A stretch of 64,000 nt of DNA, from assembly GCF_000004075.3 (NCBI RefSeq), contig NC_026658.2:9610001-9674000 (forward strand). The letters are read 5' to 3'. This document shows, piece by piece, positions 39,252 through 52,100 of this stretch (positions are counted from its first letter, which is position 1; every line of letters begins with the position of its first letter). The position numbers and the translations under genes are program-made. The notes below the pieces were generated by a model. The model did no database searches. It was not told where the DNA came from and saw only the letters and a program-made list of their open reading frames with translations. The stretch is from Cucumis sativus (lineage: Eukaryota; Streptophyta; Magnoliopsida; Cucurbitales; Cucurbitaceae).

Positions 39252-42200
39252 TTAGCAAACCGTCCGCCCATAACATATCGATGCGATGTAGAGATTCTTC
39301 GACCATTTCTCCTGCAAAACATATGTTGTAGAAACCAACCATTACTACAGTAAGTCGTAAACTTTTGCCAAAATTGAAAACATGGTGTTCAGCAGTACCA
39401 CAAAAGTTGTTTGAATAAATCAGGTTTCAATAAGGTATAATCGATTTCATGTTCAGATTTTTATCAATGTTATGCATGAGCATTTCATTTTCAGCAAGAA
39501 TTTTCCATTTTCATACGATCGGTAAAAGTTCAATGCAAGAAACTCAAGATAAGGTAGAAAGTCCAATTGAGCAATTTTTGAGTGCATCCAAGATGGAGAT
39601 GCCCCATCTTTATGCATCTCACTCAAAAAACAATAAAAAAACATTTCACAAAAAAGATAACAAATTATTACTTGATAAGTTATAATTGGACAATATAGTG
39701 GGGATGAATAAAGATAGTTGCAGCCTAGAATGCACAAAGATAAATGCAACGTGGGGATGCACGTAAGTGTTGGATAAATTTCATTATGAAGATAAATGCA
39801 GCATGGGGATGCACGTAAGTGTTGGATAAATTTCATTATGAAGGTGTGTTCATACCTTCACGTGTGTGCTGGGAAATGCAGATGTTCGCAAGGTTTCCTG
39901 AGTTTCGTCCATCAATTTTCGTTTCGGTATGCTTAATATGAAGGCAGCCTGATCTGCAGTTGCTGCCATGCATGTTATCCTATAACCACTTTCCCATCTA
40001 CGATGAATGCCTTCACTTGGGTACAAAAAATCAAGCTCCACAACCTTGAATAATCGATTCCATACAGGACAAGAAGAACCCAAGAAATAGTTTTCAGAAG
40101 GCAGCAAATAGCTGTATAAAAAAGAAAAAACAGCAAAAGTTTGAATAAACCAACAATTCGTAAATTAGGAAGAAGTAATACCTGATCAGAAAAGCCAGCA
40201 TTTCTAGACATAACCACACCCCAACGACTTCCTGCAGTGGTCATGGAAGTGACATGGAATCCTTCTTTCCATTTCTTGTTTATCCACTTGAAAGGGAAAG
40301 ATTCACTAACTTTATAGGATTGCTGAGTATAAGGTGTTCCTACAAGATAATGCCGAAACTAAATAAGAACAAAAGATCGTAAATGCCTATTATTGGATCA
40401 TAAATAAACAATCAAAAACCAAGCAGAAAGATAAATTTTGGAGTTCATATCATGAATAATCCAGCTGCTAAATTATATTTTATTATAAAACAAGATTAGC
40501 AGCACTTGGAGACAAACATGAGAAGTCTGTATAATGATGACCTGGACAATAATTTTGAGAACCCATTGAGACGTAAGTGTATTGCTGCTAAATAAAGAGG
40601 GGAAGCTTTTCACTGGAGGTAAAAAGGACTTCTCAATAAACTTACAACAATAGAATCAGTTGAAACACCCAGTTAAAAGGACTATCATAAAAAAGGTCTA
40701 GTATTCTTGCGGTCAAAACCACCATACGAGTTAAGTAAAAAATTACGTGTAAACTAGTTGGCATGACGAGAAGAAATAGAGGAATCATACAATTCCATAT
40801 ATCACTATATCTGAATTTGAAATGCTAAAACTCGAGTACCAAGCCACTGACCTTTTGACATAACAACCAGGGAACTTCCATTAGCTGCTCCAGCAATCGA
40901 ACTAATATAAAAGTTCTTTTCCCACTGCTCCATAATCCAATCCTGATAAGAATCCAATTAAATCAAGATGATTTAACACAATAAAATTATATGGAAACAC
41001 TATAGTAATCAGAAAATAAAGCTCTGTGATGAATGCAACCTTGTGAAGGAACACAGATGACAACTCGTAAACCTGGGAAGAGAACCCTGTTCCAGCATCC
41101 ATGATTAGAGCCCAGAGATTTGATGCTGAGGCCACACAGCTTATAAGCAATCCATCTTCGTTACCCTTTTCTATATGTTGGCGCAACCTTGAGTCTGCAA
41201 CATTGTAGTGGTACCTACACGTCCAGTAACTTCCTTTATAGGTATAATGAATAAACACATTGTATCTTTAGATTATTCTCTTGCAAAACAAAAACACACT
41301 AATGAAGTTTCAGTAATATTTGGAACATTCAAATGATAGAAGCAGGTGATCATTATAAATTGTATATATCTGTTCATGAGGAAAGAATAATGAATACAAA
41401 TTGTAGTTCATTAATTTAATTTATAATGAAGAATTGATGAATCAGTGCACTCATCTTCTCATATTACTAATAGTTGGTGTTAAATCTTTTCCTCTCAATC
41501 AGAGGCAAAGATCAAGACATAGAATCCAAAAAATAATCGTCTTCTTTTGCATTGAAATGATATTAAAAACAAAAGAAATAAGTTCTATCATAATAACATT
41601 GTAACAAAAAAATCTCCATTCTCCTTTTTCTGTCAGAGCCAATTGAAACCAACTATGTAATTTCCTTGGATGATCATGATCATGATCATGAATGAAGAAT
41701 GGATTGTGCGATGCTATTTTCGAAGGGAAGTTTCATTTCATCAATTTCGTTCTTTCAAATGCAACTTAGTTCCTAGTTACGAACCAAAGAAAATGCCAAA
41801 CTACCTCAACATTCCACTCTCTGGATATTAACTTGAATTATTTTTGTATATATATATTAAATATCTTTTAAGTACAACTTGGGGGAGAGGGATTTGAACC
41901 CGAAATACCTTGTCCTTGGAAAGATACAAATGTCAATTAAGCTAAGCTCATTTTGATTATCAAGAGTATTTCTAATGTTGTTTTCCAAATGATGACCATC
42001 TTTCTACTTTCAACATTCATGAATTGACACGATCATAAAAGCTAACTGGCTCAATGCACAGCTTCGGTGTTCAAAAGTCAAACCACTATACCACTGAGGT
42101 AAATTCAATAAAAAGCAGCAAAAACAAAAGAGTGTGATCATTAAGCAATAAAAAAACAGCAGACCACAGAACATTGAAAATAATCAGCAAATAAGGACAT

Positions 42201-45200
42201 GAGACGCACCTTTGCTTCATGGGCCGACGTGCATTATAAACCGAAATCCATTGAGTAGCAGGACTGCCTAACCTCACTTTCTTCTTTGGTTGCTCATCTT
42301 CTTCCAAATTTATGAGCAGCCTACCACGCTTTTGCCCAACCTATTTATAGCAAGAAAACCATATAAAATGAGGAAGGCACTTCACAAAAAATTAAATCCC
42401 AACTTAAGTCGAGCAAACTAAAACATTACTGTTCAGGTTGGAAGAAGATAGAAAAAGGAAGTTCAGGCAGGATGAAAATAGAAGATACCTTCAATGCTCC
42501 ATCAATTCGAATTGGCCTCAGTGGTATGCATGGATCAATCAAGCCTTCAAAAAAGGATATTAGTTTCGAATAATTTGGCTCCTCATCAAATTTCATATTT
42601 ATTACAGCTTCAAGAAACTGCTTGAATGGTGCTGGACAAAAGCAGCACATCAACTCTGGAGAAGTGGCCATTTTTTTCTTACATACTAAAAAACTCTTGT
42701 TATCACCCTGCATTTATTAGTCCATAAAGAGAAGAGTGGTTCGTTAGAGAGAGAGGGAGGGAGATAAGTTTAATAAAATTTCATAAAAGGCAATAACTAC
42801 ATTTCAAGGTAGGATGAGGATGAAACATTTTTAGATAATTATGTCTGTTCTTTAATTTGGAAACTTTAAAAATGTGATTTGCCTATTTACCTGCTCTATA
42901 TTTTATATAAAGAAATAAACAAATCAAAACAAGAAAAATGAACCATTGTTCCAAAATTTGATAAACAAACTATTTTGATCTTTAAACTTAAAGTAGATTG
43001 AAACACCTGAAATTAAAGTGTTACTATATTTTACTACTACAATAAAAAAGCTGATCAACCTGATATCCTTGCCAAGGTAATCTTCCTTTTATAAGGAATA
43101 TTAACGTGTAAGCCAATGATTCGAGATCATCTCTCCGACTTCCAGTTCTACCTAAATGTGCATGTACACTTGCATACCTTATTGTCCCCCTGGTGGAAAA
43201 GATATATAATATTAAAACATATAAATACTTTAAGAAAATATATACAAACGTGAGAAGTCCCACAAACCTGAATATGTCAGGCCTTTGATCATATTCAACA
43301 TGTTGACCACTAGCTATATCTTTCCATTTAGAAGCTGGACCAAATATGATTGTAAAACAAGCAACAAAAAAGAGAAAGTCAATTATCAAGTGGGGGACTC
43401 CCGGTCAAGAACAAGAGACTTATACTGTGAAAATAAGTTGATGCTATGTCATTAGTGAGAGCATACCTAGACCAAGATCAATAAGATACAGTTTTTTCTC
43501 ATCTGCTGTCCCCGCTTGACCAAGTAGAAAGTTCTCTGGCTTCACATCTCCATGCACAAACCTTTATTTACAAGAAAACAGACATAAATAATTAGAAGTT
43601 TAAACGAGAGAATGAATGATTGAGGCTTAATTGAGAATAAACTGTATTTGTGGCTTCCCTTTGGAGCTCATTGCCCAGAGAGTACTGTAATTTACTCCAT
43701 GACTATATCCAAGTGTAAAACATTTTCTGTAATCCTTTGGATTTTCTTTTCTCAATTGTTTCTTAACTGAATATATTGTTCTTTAATAAAAAAAAAAAAG
43801 TTTTATGTATCATAGAAAATGTCGAAGTAAACGAATGGAATTAAGGGAACCCACCCCTTCATGTGAAGCTTCTCAAGAATTGATATCGCCTCTACCGCAA
43901 TGCAAGCTACCATAGGTGGTGACATCCTGTTAAAGATGCCAAAAATAAGAACGTTGAACAATATGTCAAATCTGCATGCACACAAAGTAATATTCAAGAC
44001 AGAAACGTCATTTATCTTACGATTGGCCAAGAGTGTTCCAGACATCCCATAGGCTCGGTCCAAGCATGTCCATGACCTGGTATCCAGTTAAGAAAGGTCA
44101 GACATATAAACAAATTTGAAAGGCAAGCCATTAAGGAGCAGTCTAGTTCAAGCCTCACCAAAATATAGAAATCACCCTGGCGACCTTTGAAATGAACCCA
44201 AGGAATTCCATAGCATCCATTTAAAGCACTTAACAAAGAAAAACAAGAGGAAGCCACGGAAGTTCAGCAACGTCAAACATCATTACCTTAATTCTAAACC
44301 TTAAAAATGTTTATCCAATGACTCTTACCTATACACTTGCCATTCATATGGAGGTCCATAACTGCAACCTTTACTATTGTGATGCTCAAACTTCAGAGCA
44401 ACCTGTAAGTTCATTCTAATCAGGAAACATGCTCCCACATGATCTATTGATCAAATAATAACAATGAAGATTAATGTAGTGAGTGATACCTCAATTGCAT
44501 CAGGACCTGTCTGATCAGTTCCACCACTGACTCTTCTACCAACAAAAACTTGGCCAAAACCACCCTTGCCAAGTTTTTTTTCAACCTTATATACAGGAGA
44601 ATTGCCCACTTGTACCTACGGATCAAATGAAACACATCAGTCGAATACTTGTACAGCCCAACCATATTGGGATTTTGTTTTATTTGAAGGGAGAGGACAA
44701 GTATGCCGTGATTGAATCCTTGGACTTCGGAGAAACTTTTTTTGAAAAAAAATGATGATAGAATAAAACGAATATGTTAATGTAACTGATAATGAAGCCT
44801 CCATATTGATGTAACTATTCTAAAAATGATATACAGCAACAAATGAATAAGGTCATAAGAAGACAAGAGATACCCTATCAGGAACAGGGGCTGTGCCTGC
44901 TTCCTCTTCAACTCCCATTACTTTATCTGCACTTCCACCCTCTATGGCCATATCTTTATTTGCAACGGCCTCAACTCGATTGAAAACAGGCTCTGCTGCC
45001 CCAATGGCACCAGCTTCAGGAAGAACCTCACAAGGTTCGGGATCTAAGTCTATCAATCTGATTCCACGTCCTCTCCGAGCAGCTGTTGGTCTTGCAGGAA
45101 TAGCCACTGAGGGACCTTTTGCTACGGCTTGCGCATTACCACCTCTTCCTCTTCCACCAGCAACCCTTCTTCTGGTTCTATTAGGGGCAGGCACTGCCAA

Positions 45201-45287
45201 ATTTTCTCCTTGATCGAGTGGTTGTGTACAAGGCTGAAGATCATCAAGCCGTCTAGATCTCCTGGCTCCACTTCGCAACTCAGGCAT
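39252..45287 (-). CDS. MLK: MUT9-like / photoregulatory protein kinase (MLK/PPK, CK1 clade), 16 coding exons
   Basis: Exons: 45287-44874, 44615-44490, 44402-44329, 44228-44159, 44076-44021, 43926-43855, 43561-43467, 43334-43268, 43189-43060, 42707-42489, 42340-42210, 41214-41040, 40942-40852, 40339-40182, 40044-39856, 39311-39252; all GT-AG, 708 residues. Residues 1-138 are a basic, Ala/Pro-rich disordered head ([13 protein letters not shown]). The kinase has its Gly-loop at GKGGFG (154-159), Lys184 in VALKF, catalytic Asp276 in HGDVKPEN (HGD, not HRD) and Asp299 in DLG (not DFG), as usual in this clade. Residues 486-708 form a W-rich tail of five regular modules ending CYGRTVC. Arabidopsis members phosphorylate histone H3 Thr3 and photoreceptor-linked proteins such as PIF3 and CRY2 in the nucleus; the same role here is inferred. 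Confidence 0.96.
39737..39840. repeat. 52-bp tandem duplication in the last kinase intron
   Basis: Copies 39737-39788 and 39789-39840 differ at two positions. Each starts AAGATAAATGCA and ends TTTCATTATG. It abuts the donor region of exon 15 (low edge 39856). Confidence 0.9.
41870..41958 (-). repeat. tRNA-derived SINE-like fragment in kinase intron 11
   Basis: On the minus strand an A-box-like TTAGCTTAATTGA is followed about 35 bases later by a B-box GGTTCAAATCC, then CCTCTCCCCCAAGTTGTA. No folded tRNA with a proper acceptor stem can be built, so this is a tRNA-derived SINE remnant and not a tRNA gene. Confidence 0.5.
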
Positions 45288-45873
45288 TGTCAACCCATAC
45301 ACATCACATCCTGCTTTATGCACCCAAAAAATTAGATTATATCCAAAAAATTTCAAATCCAATAATATTGGAAAACAAAGATAGAGCCCTTACCGGGCTG
45401 GGCATAAAAACAAACATGTTGCACACCATCCCCTTATATTTTGAGACCAATGATATAAATTTCAAAAAGAATCTGATAAAACAAAAACAAAGAGAAAGAA
45501 ACTCTCTACTTTTGACGATTACAAGTATCCAAATATCAAGCAAAGAAACAAAAACCACATAGTAAAAAAGAAAACTATCAAAAAAAAATGGGGGAAGAAC
45601 ACATTCAAGAGTAAAAACAGTTGAAAAGTTCTGTTCATTTAAACACCAAAGAGTAGTAGCAAAATGTACCTAAAAAATATTGCTTGATTCCGTTGCAAAA
45701 TGTTAAAGGTCCTTACGCTTTCTTGACCCTTCATAAGTTGATAAATCATAAACAAAGTCTGATAAGAAAAATAACAACAACACGAATCAGACTAAACATC
45801 CAAGCAAGAGTAAAAATTACAAAGAAAACAAGTTTCGTCAAGCGATCATACATGAAAGTAAATGAACCCAACA

Positions 45874-45913
<40 letters not shown>

Positions 45914-46190
45914 CATCACAAACAAACTAAGATATTAAAAAGAAACCGATCATCCACAGATAAACAGACAAACCCAAAAGCAGTAATGATCCGATTACGA
46001 TGAAAGTAACAAAAATGGACAAAAGGGTCTTAAAAAAACCAAGAAAATCATAGAAAAAACTTACAAATAGATCCGGTAACAGAGAGACTGATGATCGGAG
46101 ATGAACAAAATTGGATCTGATCGAAGATTTACCCCCAACAAAAGGAAAAAAAAAAAAAAAAGGTATGATTGGAGTCTTTGATGTTGGGTG
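45288..46190 (-). other. Kinase 5' leader with leader intron, two short uORFs and a 37-A tract
   Basis: A donor CTATTT|GTAAGT on the minus strand (exon edge 46065) and an acceptor AAAGCAG (exon edge 45310) define a leader intron of about 750 bases. The remaining leader 45310-45288 holds a start-stop uORF ATGTGA (45309-45304). An overlapping four-codon uORF follows (45304-45290) and ends two bases before the main ATG. The intron contains 37 consecutive A on the plus strand (45875-45911). Confidence 0.5.
45875..45911. repeat. 37-base poly-A tract
   Basis: Uninterrupted run of A on the plus strand (T on the kinase strand) within the leader intron. Length is likely to vary and could be mis-sequenced. 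Confidence 0.95.
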
Positions 46191-46199
46191 ACTGAAAGG

Positions 46200-49100
46200 A
46201 AAGAGTCAGGCAGAAACACAAAACTTGCTTTTTCGATTGTTCCTGTGTATTTTAGAGTTATGGGGTTGGAATCAAAGATAAGCTCTGGACATGGAAAACG
46301 CTGTAAGAAATTTATCTTTGCTTGCCCTAAACTTTGTTATTTTTTTTTTTCTTTTAATATTATTATCAAGTGGAGATTGAGATTTTCAAGATTTAGTTTT
46401 CTTTTCTTTTTTTTTTTTTTCTAATTTGTCCAAAAGGTAAAATTTAAGAAGAAAAAGGAAATTCTAGAAATGAAAAAAAAAAAAAAATTGAGATTGTGAA
46501 TGATGATGATGCTGCTACATTCATGTTTTCCACTTCAAATATGTCTATCTTTCCAATATTGTAATTTTCTTTTCATTTTTAAAAGTATAAAATAAACTTT
46601 TAGTCCTTTAACTTTTATTTATTTTCACTTTGGTCCTCATACTTTTTAAATTTTGAATTTTGGTCCTTCAACATCTTTTTTTTACCATAACTTTCTATTT
46701 TGGTTATTCCTTCTCAATATCTCAAATTTTAGTTCTTTAGGTCTCATTTAATGTCTCAATTTTACTTTCTATTCTTGTTCTTAAACACTTCATATTTAAT
46801 CTCTTCTTTTTCCTTTTTTGTTTGTCTTCTATTTCAAAAGTTTTATATCTCAATTCCATCTCCAAATTTCTAACTTTTTCAAATATTCCTTTTAGTTTCT
46901 CACCTTTTTTAAGTTTAAAATATCGAAAATTCAAACCTCTAATCTTTTGATCGACAATATAATAGATAAATTTTAATTGTTTGAGTTATCTTCAAGCTAT
47001 GGTGTCAACTCTAGTTATGTTTTCAAAAGTCACATGACTTAGTTTCAAGCAAATGTATTGATACATGCTAAAGTGAATTTTGTTTAATAGTAATCAACAT
47101 AATCTTACTCTAACATGAAAGTTCAATCTCTCCTCCTTATAGTTATTGCATTAAAAAATATGTTAATACATTATTGACACCGATAGATTTAGTATAGGTC
47201 TAGAGACTTCCTTTAACGGTCTCAGAGCCAACTTAGATGTCAATAGACTAATTTTACTTTTCACTACTAGACCAACTCATAATAGTCTAGTGAATTAGAC
47301 CTACTCCTCTCTATATTCACACATATATTTCATAACATTTTAAAATGAAATATACGTCATAAGTGGAAGTAAAAGTCTTATACTTCATATTCATCGTGAC
47401 AAAAAACAAGTTATCACTCGGCTACTTTTAGTCCTTAAATAATAATTTAAAAGAAAACGTAAAGATATAGAAGTAAAAAAATTGTGGATGATGGTAGGAG
47501 CTGAAAAAAATTAGGATCTTAAAGAATAGGAAAACGCATATTGTGTCCACAATTCTCAAAGAAATTAATATATATGCTTTTAAATTCTATTTTGGTTTTT
47601 AAACTTTGTAAATTGTTCTATTTTTACTCGTGAATTTAAAGGGTTTGTTTTAATTTTCAAACTAAAAAAAATGTGGTTATTATGCCTATCTCATTAATGG
47701 CTTCCATATTTAGAGGACTATGATGCAAATAATTTGTTTTAATTTTTAATTAAAGACTAAGTAATAAATTAATGTTTTATGGACGAACTCAGTGTTAAGG
47801 CATAAATGATTTATAGAATAAATTAAACATTTTTTTGTTATATATAAATTTAATTAATACGATAACCTAGAACCTACTAATTTATATTAATTTAATTAAT
47901 ATGATGAAAACAAACCCTTTTAAAATTTTAGGGACTAAAATAGAACAATATGCAAAGTTTAGAGATCATATGCAACAAAAAAAATGGTTAACAAAATTTA
48001 AACAACAAAATAAAAAGAAAAAAGAAAACAAGAAGATGTCTAATCAACCCAAAATTTAGCTTAATTTAACTGTAATTTAGATTTAAAATCATTTTGTAGA
48101 AATAAATTAGGATAAAATTTTAATTTTTTTAACAAATTTTATTTTATGTTTATTTCTTTTTATCTGTGGGTAATTTAGATAAATTTTTATATTATTTTTG
48201 ACCAAATTGTTAGAAGGTGCAAATATATATTATTCAAATTTCAAATATTAAAAAGTTTAAATTTATTTTTGTTAAAGATCTACCAATTTCTTCGTGGAAA
48301 ATATTTTGGTAAATCTTTTAATATCTATAGGTTTAAGATTTTGAGATTTTTAGAGATCAAATATATATGTTTTTTTCTAATATCAGTTTCGGTGATTTTT
48401 TTATTTAATTCGTAAATTTGATAGCAACAAATTAAAATTATTTACAAAATATATTTGATTTTATTATCAATAATTTTTTTATTTAACAATTTTGACGTGA
48501 GAATCTATAGATAAAATATGATTATTTTAATACAAAAAAGGTGAAAATAAAAAAATAGTTAGAGATTTTTCACTATTATTTAGTTTTTATTTTTTGTATC
48601 TTTAAAACTACCAAAATTTTGAAATGATTTAAACTACAATATTTGTATAAATAATTTTAAAACTACAAAATCTGTGTAAATATTTTTAAAACAAAAAATA
48701 TCTATCCAATTTTATAATATTTTATAAAATCATATTTAAAAAATAAATGTATTTGTCTCCGCCACATTAAAGAAAGAGAAAAAAATAATAATAAAAGCAG
48801 ATTTCATCGTATTAATCCAGAAATTGAAAATTTAATGAAGAATACAAAAATTAAAGAAAAAATAGTGATCTTTTCAAAAAAGATATAACAGCAAAATTAA
48901 AGTCCACGTGTCCAAATAAAATACCAAAAATATCCTCGATTAATTGACTGCCTAATATATTTGAAAAATATTTAAAAAACGATTGTTTGGATTTTGCGAA
49001 TAATATATAAATCTACAACATATGATTTTACCTTCATCTCTCTTTTTTCTATTTTTAATTTAACGAATTTAATGTAAATTTGGGAGAAAATGATGTTTAT

Positions 49101-52100
49101 ATAATCTACTCCATATCAATATTATCGATTCGTTTGATAGTAAATAAGTCTTTCACTCTCCTCTACCACCAAAGTGAAGTTTTAACTTTAAACTTTTCTT
49201 AGGAATTATTTTCCACAAAATTTCTACCTCGGTCGTCCTATGTGTTGGCACTTGCCTATAATAATAGGTTAAGATGATGAAAGATTATTTAATGAAGTTG
49301 TTATCATGTAGTTGTAGTTTTAATATTTGTTTGATTTCGATTAAAATAAAATGTAAGTTACAACTACTAATACAATTTTGAGATATTGTTGCATTTCTTT
49401 TTTATACATCAAATTTAAAAAATTAAATGATTCCTCATAAATAATGAGATTTTTTTTAAAGCATTACATCACATCCACCAAATGTGTGAGCTCAAACCTA
49501 AAATCTCAAACTCTTTAGATGAATTGAGTATTGAAATATTGGGTGAATATTAATGACAAATCAACTAAAGATCATCTTATTATTCTTATTATTTTTAAGA
49601 CTCAATGCTAGTGGAAAGTAATTTTGGGAGTGAACAATGATTAAAATAATTTTTATTCCAAAACGTATTGTTAAAAGTTGAAAATTAATTATAGTGATAT
49701 AAAAAGGACATTTAAGTGTAACGTTAAATATTGAATTAATTTTGAGTGACTAAAGAGATGTTTTGAAATTATTCACCAACTCACTCAAGTGGTTTCCACA
49801 ATTTCAAAATTACTCTTTAAAATATACGAAATATTTTCAAGATTCGAGTCCGAAATAAACAATCTAACATAGAAGTTTACGAATCATAACAATCTCAATC
49901 TCAAATATATTTTAAATAAATTAAGAGTTTTCAACTTCTTCAAAAATCAATAATTTGCAACCTTACTTAGTAACCCTTTCAATTTTTTTTTTTTATATTT
50001 GTAAGTGATTTTGTTTTCTGTTTGTTAAATGCAAATACTAAAGATTTTTTTTATTTACAGTTTTCCTTCATAATTTTAAAAATCAGTTTCTTGTTTTTTT
50101 TAAAAAAGAATTAATTATCCAATACATATTTTTAAAATTAATTTTAAAAAACAAAAAAAACAGAAAATAAATGAACTTCCAATTAAAAATGAATTTAGAA
50201 ATGGTAAAAAATATTCCTTCCTTATACGCTCTTGAGAGATGTTTCAAATGAATTTTGTTGTTAATTTTGTTGTTTGTTATTTCAATGAGAACATAATCCT
50301 TGGAAATCTTAACTGATTTCTTAAATTTATTGACCAAAATATTCAAATTTGGAAGGATTTTATTAGATTTAGTGTTGAATTACTCATTTAACCTTCCTAT
50401 ATTTAATTTTTCTAGTAGTAATTTTTAATTAAAACTCTTCATATCAAAAAAAAAAAAAAATCAAATCCTTTTATTGTCAAATTTGAAAATAATTACTTAA
50501 GTTTAATGATTTCAAATAGAGATAAAATAATTTTAAATTAAGGCGTAAAAACCAATCTATATATGTTGGAACTTATATAACTTAAAGATAAAAATTGAAA
50601 TTTAGAAGGGAGGAACATATTTATTTTTAAAATGTTTAAATGATGAATTTTTCCATTATTATTGGAAAGATATATTGTATATTTTAATTAGGTAAAAATA
50701 GTAAAGTTTTCTTTTATAGTTTTTGCAAACTTACAATTTGAATTAAAATTTAAAAAAAAAAAAGAAAAAGAAAAAGAAAAAGAAAAAGAAAGAAAGTTAT
50801 TCAATGAAATGTGAAAATAGAGAGGTAGACTCATTATTCTATCATACATTATTCACAAGGGAGTCATTAATTTGCATTGTTGAAAATTGAATTTAAATAT
50901 ATAGCTACCTAACCTCTCTTTTCATGGAAAATAAATTTATATTTATATTTACAAATTAATGTGCTTAATTAATTAGTTAGGTTTCTATCTTTCAAAAAGA
51001 TGTATAGCTTATTACCACTAAAGTTAACCTTCTCAAGTCTGATGCTTTCATCTCTCTCACCCTATAGTATTCAGCTAAAAGAAAAGACTGTGAAAGTCAT
51101 CGTTCAATTCTTGCACTTTTGGATCATATCACAATGTTTCATTCTTTTTATGATTTTATTTTGAATATTGGGTGTGAGTGAATAATTTTTTTATAATAAT
51201 TTAATTTACCTATTTTAGGCCTTGATTTAAAAGATTGAATCATCAACATTTGAAATAAGTAGTGTAGTATAAATTTTAGGACAAATTAACTATGTTAATT
51301 AGAGTCGAAAGCTATTCTAAAATAGAGTGAATAGGTGGGATGAGTCTCTCCCTGCCTTATTCAATGAGGGAATTTTAAATCATTTATATTGTGCAATATG
51401 ATAATATGATAGCTATTCTACGATGAATGAGTCTTTGATTTTTTTTCTATTTTGAAAAAACTTCATTAATATTTTCACAAATAGGTTCTCCCCCTCTCTC
51501 TCGAAATAAATATTATTTCATAATAAAAATAAATTGGATGATTATATTAGGTAGCATTGTTAGGTATAATAACAATTTTTTAAAGAATTTTACATGTAGT
51601 AAAATATATCAATTATGGGCTCTTTTGTTTGTAGATTTCTACCACTAATATATTTCGAGAAATTTTCTAAAACGTTTTATGGTTACTAGTACTTTTGGTT
51701 TGTGTATTATATCTCCTATTGTCACTAAAAGTATTTAATTCTTAATAAGTCTTAAAATTTATCTCTAAACCTAAGTTATGGTTTTCTTTAAAGAAATAAA
51801 ATAGCGTATATAGTCATTTTACCAAAGTGAATGGAAGATAAACTTGAAGTGAATAATGATAACTAATTTAAAGATTTGTAGGTCATTTAAGAGTCTAAAA
51901 AACTCGTAAAACAAACTTGAAAGTACAAAATCCATAAATGGTAATTTGACAAAAAAAAAATGTTAATGAAAAATATTAATTTTAATCCTAGATTTCCAAA
52001 AACATGTGACTGAATTATATTACAGAGTGGTGAAATTAAACCAATTACCTATCTTTTTAAGCTAAACAATTAGAAGATTTCCTATGAATTAATCAACAAA

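Noticed and set aside
41870..41958. Possible tRNA gene from A-box and B-box motifs
   Set aside because: No acceptor stem or anticodon arm can be formed; better explained as a SINE remnant.
44893..45335. Plus-strand frames opposite kinase exon 1
   Set aside because: Antisense shadow of the Ala/Arg/Gly-rich kinase N-terminus.
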